A model generated the notes under the pieces. That model saw only the letters and a program-made list of their open reading frames with translations. It searched no databases and was not told the DNA's origin. Positions 44,156-52,332 of a stretch of 64,000 nucleotides of DNA are shown here, in pieces. The translations under genes and the position numbers were made by a program. The stretch is from Roseiarcus sp963833955. GTDB lineage: Bacteria > Pseudomonadota > Alphaproteobacteria > Rhizobiales > Beijerinckiaceae. The number at the start of each line of letters is the position of its first letter. Position 1 is the stretch's first letter. The stretch covers positions 1 through 64,000 of the forward strand of contig CAWHZY010000003.1 of assembly GCA_963833955.1 (NCBI GenBank), written 5' to 3'.

Positions 44156-45097
44156 TCAGTCGCAATCGCCCTTGTATTCGTATTTATCGGCGGTCGCAGT
44201 GTCACCGGCCTTTATCGTGACGATCTCGGTCAGGGTCGTCTTATCTAACTTATCGCCCTTGATGAGCTTGGCCGCGGATTCCATGGCGACCTCGCCCTCC
44301 TGCTTCGGGTCCTGCGCGATCAGGGCGTGGATGGCGCCGTTCTTGAGCGCGCTGACCTCGGCGCTCGCCGCGTCGTAAGCCACGACCTTGACCTTTCCCA
44401 AAGCGCCGGCCTGGCGGAGGCCGGTCAACGCTCCGATCGCGCCCTGATCGTTTGTCGAGAAGAGGCCCGCGAGCTTCGGATGGGCGGAAAGAGTCGAGGT
44501 CACGATTTCGGCTGCCTTTTGGGGATCGTCGCTCTGATATTGCGCGCCGAGATAGACGATGCCGGGGTATTTCTTCAGTTCCTCCTCAAAACCCGTCGTG
44601 CGCGCGTCCTGCGCGGCGGAGCCCGGCGGCTGGGTGATGACGAGCACTTCGCCCTTGCCGTCAAGCAGGGCGTTGATGGCGTCCGCGGCGAGGCGTCCGC
44701 CCTGCGCATTGTCCGTCAAGATCTGAGTCTGGACGAAGGAATTGTCCTCGATCGTCTGGTCGATGGTCACGATCTTGGTTCCGCGATCGGCAAGCTGCTT
44801 CATCGGGGCGATCAGCGCCTTCGCGTCGGTCGGCACGATAGCCGCGACAACGGGTGTGGTCGCCGCGATCGCGTTCACCACCGGGATTTGGCTGTCGGCC
44901 GCAAACTGGTCTGGCGCCGATATCGTGAGCGCGAGGCCAAGTTCCTTCGCCTTCGCTTTCGCGCCACAGGCGAGCGCCTGGTAGAAAGGACTTCCCTTTA
45001 CGCCGAGTACGACCGCGACCGTTGGGTCGGCCGCCTCGGCCGCCGATAAGGCCGCGAGGAGCGCGAAAGCAGCGGCGGCGCCAACTGTCATTTTCAT
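44156..45097 (-). CDS. CUT2-type ABC transporter substrate-binding protein
   Basis: 313 residues, signal peptide MKMTVGAAAAFALLAALSAA (cleavage near EA-ADPT). VAVVLGVKGSPFYQALACGAKAKAKELG, PGSAAQDARTTGFEEELK, YQSDDPQKAAEIVTSTL and FSTNDQGAIGALTGLRQAG are almost the same as in the 49823 receptor, so the two are close paralogues. It ends with YEYKGDCD, a tail shared with that paralogue (YEYKSDCS). Ligand unknown. Confidence 0.9.
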   Translation of the reverse strand: MKMTVGAAAAFALLAALSAAEAADPTVAVVLGVKGSPFYQALACGAKAKAKELGLALTISAPDQFAADSQIPVVNAIAATTPVVAAIVPTDAKALIAPMKQLADRGTKIVTIDQTIEDNSFVQTQILTDNAQGGRLAADAINALLDGKGEVLVITQPPGSAAQDARTTGFEEELKKYPGIVYLGAQYQSDDPQKAAEIVTSTLSAHPKLAGLFSTNDQGAIGALTGLRQAGALGKVKVVAYDAASAEVSALKNGAIHALIAQDPKQEGEVAMESAAKLIKGDKLDKTTLTEIVTIKAGDTATADKYEYKGDCD

Positions 45098-45121
45098 ATG
45101 CTTTCTCCTTTTATTGCAGCC

Positions 45122-46165
45122 TCAGCTGCGTTCTCGAGCCCGTCGCTTGAGCTGATCGATCCATACGGCGAGGATGAGAACCGCGCCGGTCGCCACGGTT
45201 TGCCAGAACGGCGGAATGCCGAGGATCACAAAGCCGTTCAGAAGTACGATCGGAATGAACACGCCGACCACGGTTCCCGCGATGCTGCCAATTCCGCCGA
45301 ACAGGCTCGTGCCGCCAAGCACGACGGCGGAGATCGTAGATAGGTTGTCCATCGCGTGGCCGCCGATCGTCGTCGTCGCGAAGCGCGCGGTCGACATCAT
45401 GGCGGCGAGCCCGGCGAGCGTGCCGGACAGCACGTAGATTGCGACGAGCTTGCGTCCAACCTTGATTCCCGCCCGCCGCGCGGCCTCCTTGTCGGATCCG
45501 ATGGCGAACACGTGAACGCCGAAGCGGGTGAGATGAAGGACGACGGCGCCGACAAGAGCGACGGCAGCCGCGATCACGACAAGGACTGGAACGCCGGCGA
45601 TCGCCCCCGATCCGATCGCGTCGACGAGAGTCTCGGGGACGGCGCGGATGTCGGTGCCGTTCGTGAGGATTTGCGCGAAGCCCAGCGCCATGCCGAAAGT
45701 GCCAAGCGTGACGATGAGCGGCGGGATACGCGCGGCGGCGACAAGGACGCCGTTGATCGCGCCCCAGAAGGCTCCGCTCGCGAGCGCAACAATGAGCCCG
45801 ATGAAAACGACGCCCCATCCGCCCTGCGTTGTGCCATAAGTTCCACCGGCCGCGCCCGAGATGCGGAGCATGATTTGGGCGGAAGCGATTGAGGCGAAGA
45901 CGAGGACCGTGCCGACGGAGAGGTCGATCCCGCCGGCGATGATCACAAAGGTCTGCCCGACCGACAGAACGAGAAGTATCGCCGCATTGATGGCGAGCAT
46001 CGACAGATTGAAGCTCGACCCGAATTGCTCGGGGCGCAGAATTGTGAAGATCGCAATCAGTGCGATCAGCAGGACGAAAATCCACCCCCCGCCAAGGAGC
46101 CGGGTCCAGCGCTCGAGCGGGGAGAGTTGCTCGTCATCCGGTTCGCTCAAGGAGGCTGCGCTCAT
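45122..46165 (-). CDS. CUT2-type ABC transporter permease
   Basis: 347 residues, about nine to ten membrane segments. QTFVIIAGGIDLSVGTVLVFASIA is canonical; FGVHVFAIGSDKEAARRAGIKVGRKL the coupling loop; VVLGGTSLFGGIGSIAGT the second loop. ATG 46165 overlaps the ATPase stop; ATPase, permease and receptor follow in that order. Confidence 0.91.
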   Translation of the reverse strand: MSAASLSEPDDEQLSPLERWTRLLGGGWIFVLLIALIAIFTILRPEQFGSSFNLSMLAINAAILLVLSVGQTFVIIAGGIDLSVGTVLVFASIASAQIMLRISGAAGGTYGTTQGGWGVVFIGLIVALASGAFWGAINGVLVAAARIPPLIVTLGTFGMALGFAQILTNGTDIRAVPETLVDAIGSGAIAGVPVLVVIAAAVALVGAVVLHLTRFGVHVFAIGSDKEAARRAGIKVGRKLVAIYVLSGTLAGLAAMMSTARFATTTIGGHAMDNLSTISAVVLGGTSLFGGIGSIAGTVVGVFIPIVLLNGFVILGIPPFWQTVATGAVLILAVWIDQLKRRARERS

Positions 46166-46929
46166 GTCGCGCGCTCCTCGACCGATCCGCTGGTCATCGC
46201 CGCCACGAGCCGGTCCACATTCGCGTCCTGCGCCGCGAATCGCGCCACGCGTCGTCCGAGACGGAGAACCTCGATGCGGTCCGCGACGGCGAGCACCTGG
46301 GGCATGTTGTGACTGATGAGAACGACGGCGATGCCCTGGTCGCGAACCTGCCGGATCAGGTCGAGCACGCGTCCAGTCTGCACGACGCCCAAGGCCGCCG
46401 TGGGCTCGTCCATGAAGATGACGCGGTCCGCCCACATCGCGGCGCGCGCAATCGCGACTGACTGACGCTGCCCGCCGGAGAGGGACGACACCGGACGCGC
46501 GGGGCGAGCGAAGCCGCACACCCAGGCGCTCGAATTGTTCGCCGGCCTGCCGGCGCATTGCCGTGCGATTGACGAAGCCGAGTTGTCCCAGCAGTCCCGG
46601 CAGGACGATCTCCCGGCCAAGAAACAAATTCTCGAAACGGCGACAAATCGGCGGCAAGAGCGAGATCCTGGTAAACCGTCGCAATGCCTTGAGCTTGCGC
46701 GTCGTTGGGGGAATTGAAGGCGACCGGCTTGCCGGCGACGAAGGATCTGCCCCTCGTCCGGCCGGTCCGCTCCGGAAAGGATTTTTACGAGCGTCGACTT
46801 CCCGGCGCCGTTGTCGCCGATAAGGGCGCAGATTTCCCCAGCGTGGACGGCGAAGTCGGCGCCATCGAGAGCGCGCACATGCCCGAACCGGCGAGAGATC
46901 GCACGGGCTTCGAGCAGCGGCGTCGTCAT
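46162..46929 (-). pseudogene. CUT2-type ABC transporter ATPase, single domain, two frame breaks
   Basis: The two ends are in one frame: LLEARAISRRFGHVRALDGA with Walker A GDNGAGKST, and LSGGQRQSVAIARA with Walker B VIFMDEPTAALG and ISHNMPQ. The middle (about 46510-46740) is conserved only in another frame: FENLFLGREIVLPGLLGQLG and RRQAGEQFERLGV. Two compensating single-base errors near 46740 and 46510 would explain this and leave a working-length protein of about 255 residues. If the sequence is right, about 75 central residues are scrambled. Confidence 0.85.
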
Positions 46930-47234
46930 CAGGGCGAACCTTCGATCGCAAGACCGATATTGTTTGCGAAGGCGTTGAGTTCGCCATAGGCCGCAGCCGT
47001 CAGCGCGGACCAATGTTCAAACGCCGCCTCCGCGCTCGGAAACCTCCAAATCTCGACGGTCTCGAAATCCTGCTGGCCCCGGATATGATAGCGGCCGACA
47101 CGCGAACCGCCTGCTGCGAGCGAAGCGTCCGCTGCCGCGCCCCATGTCTTTTCGTGGGCAGCTTGGGTCGCGGCGTCGAGCCCATACCAGTGGGGTCTCG
47201 GCCTCGCATAATGGATCCAGATGCACTCGCTCAT
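46929..47234 (-). CDS. Small protein, possible dimeric alpha/beta-barrel fold
   Basis: 101 residues, not assigned to a known function. MSECIWIHYARPRPHWYGLD, then GSRVGRYHIRGQQDFETVEIWRFPSAEAAFEHWSAL: the strand-loop-strand followed by a helix resembles ABM or chlorite-dismutase-like ferredoxin folds. Its stop overlaps the ATPase start and it lies 2 bases after the 242-residue gene, so the three are tightly coupled. Possibly a small enzyme acting on the imported compound. Confidence 0.6.
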   Translation of the reverse strand: MSECIWIHYARPRPHWYGLDAATQAAHEKTWGAAADASLAAGGSRVGRYHIRGQQDFETVEIWRFPSAEAAFEHWSALTAAAYGELNAFANNIGLAIEGSP

Positions 47235-47236
47235 GA

Positions 47237-47965
47237 TCAGTCCGCGTCGGGTTCAATGAAGTCCGCAAGCGGGCGAAGCCGGCCGACATAGTGTCGCGAG
47301 GTCGTGAACTTGAAATCCGCAGCCGCCTCGTGGCCTTGCATGGCGACGTCTACGGAATTGAGCGAGGGCGCCTCCCACAGCCCCGCATGATGCCAGCGGC
47401 TCGCCCAATCGAGTCGATGCCGACCAGCAATGTTGATGCCAAGCGCGACGTCGCCCTTGAACGCGACGTCGCATTCCTCATCATAGGCGCGGCGCTCCGC
47501 TTTCGTCGCAGCGGACCAGGCGTCATTCCATTCCCACAGTGCGAGAAAGCCCCAGGAATGGTTCGTCCGCGCACCACGCCCCTGCACGGTGGAGAATTCC
47601 CTCGGGCCGAGGAACCATTCTGTGGCAAACCGACGGGCCCAGCCTGCCCGCTCGAGACGGACGGTGCCGGCGAGCGCCGCCGACAAGGAAGGCGCCTCGA
47701 AAGCCCCAACGATATCAACGTCATGCGCGAAACCCGTGTCGAAGACGGTTGGCTCGGCCGACGTATCCGGTTCGAACATCGCACGGACGGACATCAGCCA
47801 TCCCTCCGCTCGCAACGCCTGCAGGACGGCCTTCAGCCGCTGGGCCCGATCTCGTCCGAAGACGCCGCCTGCAAGCGGCTGACGCTTCGCGGCGAAGGCG
47901 ACAAGACAACGATCGCTCCTCTCTGCGGCGGCGAAAACATCCGTGGCTTCCGTGAGAAGCGTCAT
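47237..47965 (-). CDS. Uncharacterised 242-residue protein with internal duplication
   Basis: No confident family. Two halves look alike: DIVGAFEAPSLSAALAGTVR near residue 85 and HHAGLWEAPSLNSVDVAMQG near residue 190, each followed by a helix and a strand (RRFATEWFLGPRE; FKFTTSRHYVGRL). The pattern suggests two ferredoxin-like domains in tandem. WGFLALWEWNDAW and GINIAGRHRLDWASRWH are rich in Trp and His. No signal peptide. ATG 47965 overlaps the stop of the BtpA/SgcQ gene. Placed between BtpA/SgcQ and the small 101-residue gene, so probably part of the same pathway. Confidence 0.65.
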   Translation of the reverse strand: MTLLTEATDVFAAAERSDRCLVAFAAKRQPLAGGVFGRDRAQRLKAVLQALRAEGWLMSVRAMFEPDTSAEPTVFDTGFAHDVDIVGAFEAPSLSAALAGTVRLERAGWARRFATEWFLGPREFSTVQGRGARTNHSWGFLALWEWNDAWSAATKAERRAYDEECDVAFKGDVALGINIAGRHRLDWASRWHHAGLWEAPSLNSVDVAMQGHEAAADFKFTTSRHYVGRLRPLADFIEPDAD

Positions 47966-48846
47966 GGCGCATCCCGGAATTTCGCGACCGCTTTCATCAA
48001 CTGGTCCACACGGCGTGGATCGACCGGGTTCCACCAGCGGCCATCGCGCTTGAGCCACTGGCCGACGATCGCTCCATCGGCGGTCGGAAAGAGCGAGGGA
48101 ACGAGATCCGCCGTAAGCCCCGATCCGACGATCACAGGTAAATTCGTGCCGGCTCGAACTTCGGCGACTTCGCGCGGTTCGGTGGGGGAGCCAGTGCGTG
48201 TTCCGCTGGCGATCAGCACGTCGGCGTCGAACCATTCCGCGTCGGTCGCCTGCTCGGCGATGCTGCGGTCCGCCGTGATCGCGTGCGCTCCGAACTTCAC
48301 ATGCACGTCGGCGAAGATCGCGACGTCGCCAGCCCGGATGTTCGATCGATAGCGCATAGCTTCGGGCGCGGGCCCGTTGAGGAACCCCTCGTTCGCCACA
48401 TAGGCGTTGACCCACTGATTGGCCCGCACCCATCCCGCCCCAACCGCCTTGGCGACGCCAAGCGCGGGGATCACCCCGTTGGCGACGCAGGTAATGCCGA
48501 TCGGGTTTGGAACGATCGCCCGCACAGCAAGGCAGGCAGCGGTCAGCGCCGCGACCGTCGATGGCCCGATATGCTCGGGTCGGGAAAAAGGCATGTCGCT
48601 TGCGTTTTCAAGGATGACGCCATCGACCCCTCCTTCCGAAAGCGTCTTCGCATCCGCTTCGGCGGCCGCGTAGATTTCGCTCATCTTTTGCCCGTCGTAG
48701 CGCGGGGCGCCGGGAAGGGCGGCCAGGTGAATGACGCCGATAATCGGCTTGCGCACGCCAAAGAGCCGTTCGAGCGCATTGGATTTCGGCGGCAGCACTT
48801 GAGGCTTGGCGTTTGGCGCGCCATTGGGCTTGGAGAGAGCGGTCAT
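47962..48846 (-). CDS. BtpA/SgcQ-family TIM-barrel protein (copy 2)
   Basis: 294 residues, paralogue of the 36293 protein. Shared words: IGVIHLAALPGAPRY, GVILENASDMPFSRPEHIGP, WVRANQWVNAYVANEGFL, AMRYRSN, IFADVHVKFGAHAI and RWWNPVDPRRV. The first 25 residues are a poorly conserved leader. ATG 48846 overlaps the GntR stop. Its pairing with an importer and PfkB kinase in both places argues that it acts on an imported, phosphorylated ligand. Function of the family is unsettled. Confidence 0.9.
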   Translation of the reverse strand: MTALSKPNGAPNAKPQVLPPKSNALERLFGVRKPIIGVIHLAALPGAPRYDGQKMSEIYAAAEADAKTLSEGGVDGVILENASDMPFSRPEHIGPSTVAALTAACLAVRAIVPNPIGITCVANGVIPALGVAKAVGAGWVRANQWVNAYVANEGFLNGPAPEAMRYRSNIRAGDVAIFADVHVKFGAHAITADRSIAEQATDAEWFDADVLIASGTRTGSPTEPREVAEVRAGTNLPVIVGSGLTADLVPSLFPTADGAIVGQWLKRDGRWWNPVDPRRVDQLMKAVAKFRDAP

Positions 48847-49616
48847 TGCGTCCGTTGAGGAGCGCTGTTTCCAGCGAGTTCGATGATGAAGCGATACCGG
48901 TCGGCGCGGTAATGCATGACTGCGTATTCGATGGGACGCCGGTCCTCCGCATGCGAGCGGCGGCGCGCGACCAGGAGAGCCGATCCCGGCGCGACTTCGA
49001 GCCTGCGCGCCATGGCCGCGTCGGCGAGAGCCGCCTCGATACACTCCCTCGCGCCGGCGATCTTCTGCCCGCAAAACGCGGCGAGCCATTCATACAAGGA
49101 GCCGGCGTCGAGCTCATCCGGCCTCGGGCGCCGGCATGCGGCGAAGATCCAAGGCGCGAGCCAGGACTCGGACATGCCGATCGGCTCGTCGTCTGCGAGC
49201 AGAAGTCTGCGGATGTGAAAAGCGAGCACGCCGTCTCCGATCTCAAGCGCCTCGGCGGCTTCCCCTCTGGCCGGAGCGCTTTCCGCGCTGAATGTGGAGT
49301 AGGAGGGGCGCAGGCCGCGCCTCCGCATATCCTCCGAGAAGCTTGCGAGTTCGTTGACCGGCTGCTCAACCTTCGGCGCAAGCACAGTCGAACCGCGACC
49401 GGACTGCCGCCTGATCAGTCCCTCCTGCCGAAGCCTCTCGAGGGACGCGCGGGCTGTCGCGCGGCTGACTTGGAAGGTCGCGTTGATCTGCGTCTCGGAA
49501 GGCAACACGTCGCCGGGTCCAAACTCCCCCGCGGCGATAGAACGGCGCAATCGGTCGGCAATCTGGCGCCAGAGCGGGGACGCGTCAGGCGAAAGGTTTC
49601 CTTCATTCCACGACAT
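48843..49616 (-). CDS. GntR-family regulator, HutC/UTRA type
   Basis: 257 residues. Winged helix at residues about 15-80 (LWRQIADRLRRSIAAGEFGP, LPSETQINATFQVSRATARA, GRGSTVLAP) followed by a UTRA ligand domain (LRPSYSTFSAESAPARGEAAE, FHIRRLLLADDEPIGMSESW, ARRRSHAEDRRPIEYAVMHYRADRYRF). First gene of the long minus-strand operon and divergent from the receptor gene at 49823, so it probably controls both, with an imported or processed compound as effector. Confidence 0.92.
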   Translation of the reverse strand: MSWNEGNLSPDASPLWRQIADRLRRSIAAGEFGPGDVLPSETQINATFQVSRATARASLERLRQEGLIRRQSGRGSTVLAPKVEQPVNELASFSEDMRRRGLRPSYSTFSAESAPARGEAAEALEIGDGVLAFHIRRLLLADDEPIGMSESWLAPWIFAACRRPRPDELDAGSLYEWLAAFCGQKIAGARECIEAALADAAMARRLEVAPGSALLVARRRSHAEDRRPIEYAVMHYRADRYRFIIELAGNSAPQRTQ

Positions 49617-49767
49617 GCTTCAATTGTACGAACGTTATGGCGTTTCGTCCAGTCGTCGCGGAGCAATCCGAAGAATGCCCAAACTTGCGGGCTCATGAAA
49701 AAAATATCGTCATACCAATGATCTCAAGCGAGGCGCCGATCGTGCTTGCCAGTGTGCTGATCTTGTG

Positions 49768-49775
49768 AAACGATT
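49768..49775. promoter_or_regulatory. LacI-type operator core AAACGATT
   Basis: AAACGATT fits the AANCGNTT core bound by many LacI/GalR proteins and lies 47 bases before ATG 49823, beside a possible -35 TTGCCA (49746-49751). The LacI regulator at 42922 is the obvious candidate. Confidence 0.33.
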
Positions 49776-49822
49776 AACTCGATCTCCTAGGACGTTCCCA
49801 GCAATCTGACCAGGAGCAGCTT

Positions 49823-50797
49823 ATGGACATTATTCCTCAGAGAACGCGCTCCTACGTGTTGGCCTCGACCTGCGCGCTCGCGGCGGCGCTTTTCTCGCAA
49901 TCCGCTCAAGCTGCCGACCCCTCGATAGCCCTGATCCTTGGCGTCAAAGGGAGCCCGTTCGACGACGCCCTCGCCTGCGGCGCGCTCGACGCGGCGAAGA
50001 AGCTCGGGCTGCACGTCGATCTTTTTGCACCGGATCATTTCACCGGAGAATCGCAGGCGCCGGTCGTGGACGCGGTGACCGCGCGAAAGCCCACGATCAC
50101 CATCATCTCACCCGCTGACGCGAATGGCGTGACCCGACCTTTGAAGCAGATGGCCGAGCGCGGAACTAAGATCATAACGGTTGACACCGTCGTCGCCGAT
50201 CCGTCCTTCGTCGCGAGCGAGGTCATCACCTCGAATGTCGACGGAGGAAAGACTGCGGCCGCAGCAATGATCGAGGCGATCGGCGGAAAGGGACCGGTGC
50301 TGGTCATCACGAATCCGCCCGGCTCCGTGGCGCAGGACGAACGCGTCAAGGGGTTCGAGGAAGGCCTGAAGTCGGCTTCGGGGGTGACCTATCTCGGCCC
50401 GCAGTATCAGAACGACGATCCTCAGAAAGCAGCCGAGATCGTGACGTCGACGCTCGCCGCGCATCCGGATCTTGCAGGCATCTTCTCGACGAACGATCAG
50501 GGCGCTATTGGCGCAATCACGGGGCTGCGTCAGGCCGGAGCAATCGGGCGCGTCAAGCTTGTCGCCTACGATTCGGCGGCCGCGGAGGTCAACGCCTTCA
50601 AGAACAACCAGATCTCCGTCCTCATCGCTCAAGATCCAAAGCGAGAGGGTGAGATGTCGGTCGAGATCGCGAAGAAGATCCTCGATGGCCAGTCCGTGGA
50701 GAAGCAGGTGCTCGCGGAGACGGTGCCGGTCATGAGCGGCGATACAGCGAAGGCGGATCGCTATGAATACAAAAGCGATTGTTCGCTGAGCTACTGA
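49823..50797 (+). CDS. CUT2-type ABC transporter substrate-binding protein (orphan receptor)
   Basis: 324 residues; signal peptide MDIIPQRTRSYVLASTCALA with cleavage near AQA-ADPS. LILGVKGSPFDDALACGALDAAKKLG, PPGSVAQDERVKGFEEGLK, QNDDPQKAAEIVTSTLA and FSTNDQGAIGAITGLRQAG mark it as a close paralogue of the 44156 receptor. No permease or ATPase follows directly; an amidase gene does, 25 bases on. It may share the 45122/46162 importer across the divergent promoter or use the 53452/54962 one. Confidence 0.9.
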   Translation: MDIIPQRTRSYVLASTCALAAALFSQSAQAADPSIALILGVKGSPFDDALACGALDAAKKLGLHVDLFAPDHFTGESQAPVVDAVTARKPTITIISPADANGVTRPLKQMAERGTKIITVDTVVADPSFVASEVITSNVDGGKTAAAAMIEAIGGKGPVLVITNPPGSVAQDERVKGFEEGLKSASGVTYLGPQYQNDDPQKAAEIVTSTLAAHPDLAGIFSTNDQGAIGAITGLRQAGAIGRVKLVAYDSAAAEVNAFKNNQISVLIAQDPKREGEMSVEIAKKILDGQSVEKQVLAETVPVMSGDTAKADRYEYKSDCSLSY

Positions 50798-50822
50798 CGC
50801 CGCATCTAGGACGCATTCCGAC

Positions 50823-52274
50823 ATGCCGACCGCCACCGCCGACCTTGTTAACCTGTTTGTCGAAAGCGACGCGCTTCGTCTGGCGGAGCTCGTCCGACAA
50901 AAAGACGTGACGTCGACGGAATTGACGGAGACCGCGATCAACCTCATCGAGACTCTGGACCCGAAGCTGAACGCTGTCGTCATCCGGGATTTCGAGCGCG
51001 CGAGGGCGCGCGCGGCGGAGACGCCCCCAAACGGTCCTTTCGGCGGCGTTCCCTATCTCCTCAAGAACATCGGGTCTGGCTGCGAAGGGCTCCCTCTGAC
51101 CAACAGTTTGCCGTTTCGGAAGGACTACGTCAGTCCGTCCAACTCCGAGATGGTGCGGAGGATCAAGGCGTCCGGCCTGAACATCCTGGGGCGCACCAAT
51201 GTGCCTGAGCAGGGATGGTGCATCGCGACCGAGCCTCGCATGTATGGCGCGACGGTAAACCCCTGGAACACGGCCGTCACCGCCGGCGGTTCGAGCGGGG
51301 GCGCCGTCTCGGCGGTCGCATCGCGCATGATCCCGATGGCGGAAGCGAGCGACGGCGGCGGGTCGATACGCGCGCCTGCCTCGTGCTGCGGAGTTGTTGG
51401 GCTCAAGCCGTCGCGCGGACGGATCACTTATGGACCGGACGACGTCGATGTCTGGTTCGGGAGCGTGTCGACATTCGCGGTCACCCGCTCGGTCAGGGAT
51501 ACCGCGGCGCTTCTGGACGCGACGGCTGTGATCATGCCAGGAGACCCCTATACGCCTCCGAAGCCGGCGCAGAGTTGGCTCGACTGCCTTCGCGAGCCAG
51601 TGAAGCCGCTCAAGATTGGCTACGCATTGACGCCGCCATGGGGGCCGACGTTCGCCTCCGAAGTGACCGACGCGATGACGCAGACGTTGTCCCTCCTTCA
51701 GGACCTCGGCCATGTCCTCGAAGAGCATGCGATGGTCACTGACCTCGAGGCAGCGTGGCACGACTATAATCAGATGAACTCCGTCCAGACTGTCCTCGAA
51801 TTCGACGACATGGCCAAGGTTCTCGGGCGACCGATCCCGGAGTCGGAACTCATTGCGTTCAACAGGGCCTGGCTTGGACGCGGGCGCGGGCTTTCCGGTC
51901 GCGACTACGCAGCGAGTGTCGCCGCCGTTCGAAAGGCCAATCAGCGCGTACAGGCGGAACTCGCGCCGTTCGACGTGTTCCTCACGCCGACCTTGACCCA
52001 GTCGCCCCGGCCGGTCGGCTACTGGGATCTGAACGAGCCCGATTACGACAAATATATCGCGACATGGACGGACGCGGCGTTTCTCTTCCCCTTCAATCTT
52101 TCCGGCCTGCCGGCAATATCCGTGCCGGCGACCTGGACCAAGGACGACATTCCGATCGGCGTGCAGCTCGTGGGACGATACGGCGATGAAGCCACAATTC
52201 TTCGCCTCTCCGCGCAACTCGAGGAGGCGAGGCCGTGGATCCAGCGCCGCCCATCAATCTGCGCAGGAGCGTAG
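50823..52274 (+). CDS. Amidase-signature hydrolase
   Basis: Intact 483-residue amidase. Triad: Lys81 (PYLLKNIG), Ser157 (GGSSGGAVSA) and Ser181 (SDGGGSIRAPA). KPSRGRITYGPD and the C-terminal FPFNLSGLPAISVPATWTKDDIPIG are family features. The substrate is unknown; lying between two receptors of CUT2 importers it probably releases ammonia or an amine from the imported compound. Not a GatA: the GatA-specific C-terminus is missing. Confidence 0.9.
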   Translation: MPTATADLVNLFVESDALRLAELVRQKDVTSTELTETAINLIETLDPKLNAVVIRDFERARARAAETPPNGPFGGVPYLLKNIGSGCEGLPLTNSLPFRKDYVSPSNSEMVRRIKASGLNILGRTNVPEQGWCIATEPRMYGATVNPWNTAVTAGGSSGGAVSAVASRMIPMAEASDGGGSIRAPASCCGVVGLKPSRGRITYGPDDVDVWFGSVSTFAVTRSVRDTAALLDATAVIMPGDPYTPPKPAQSWLDCLREPVKPLKIGYALTPPWGPTFASEVTDAMTQTLSLLQDLGHVLEEHAMVTDLEAAWHDYNQMNSVQTVLEFDDMAKVLGRPIPESELIAFNRAWLGRGRGLSGRDYAASVAAVRKANQRVQAELAPFDVFLTPTLTQSPRPVGYWDLNEPDYDKYIATWTDAAFLFPFNLSGLPAISVPATWTKDDIPIGVQLVGRYGDEATILRLSAQLEEARPWIQRRPSICAGA

Positions 52275-52332
52275 TCCCAACCGGCGGCGGCGCATTACGG
52301 GTTTATCGAGAGGAAACCTGGGAGGAGCCAGC

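Noticed and set aside
49746..49790. A sigma-54 promoter before the 49823 receptor
   Set aside because: The best fit, around 49732-49747, has four mismatches including the -12 TTGC element.
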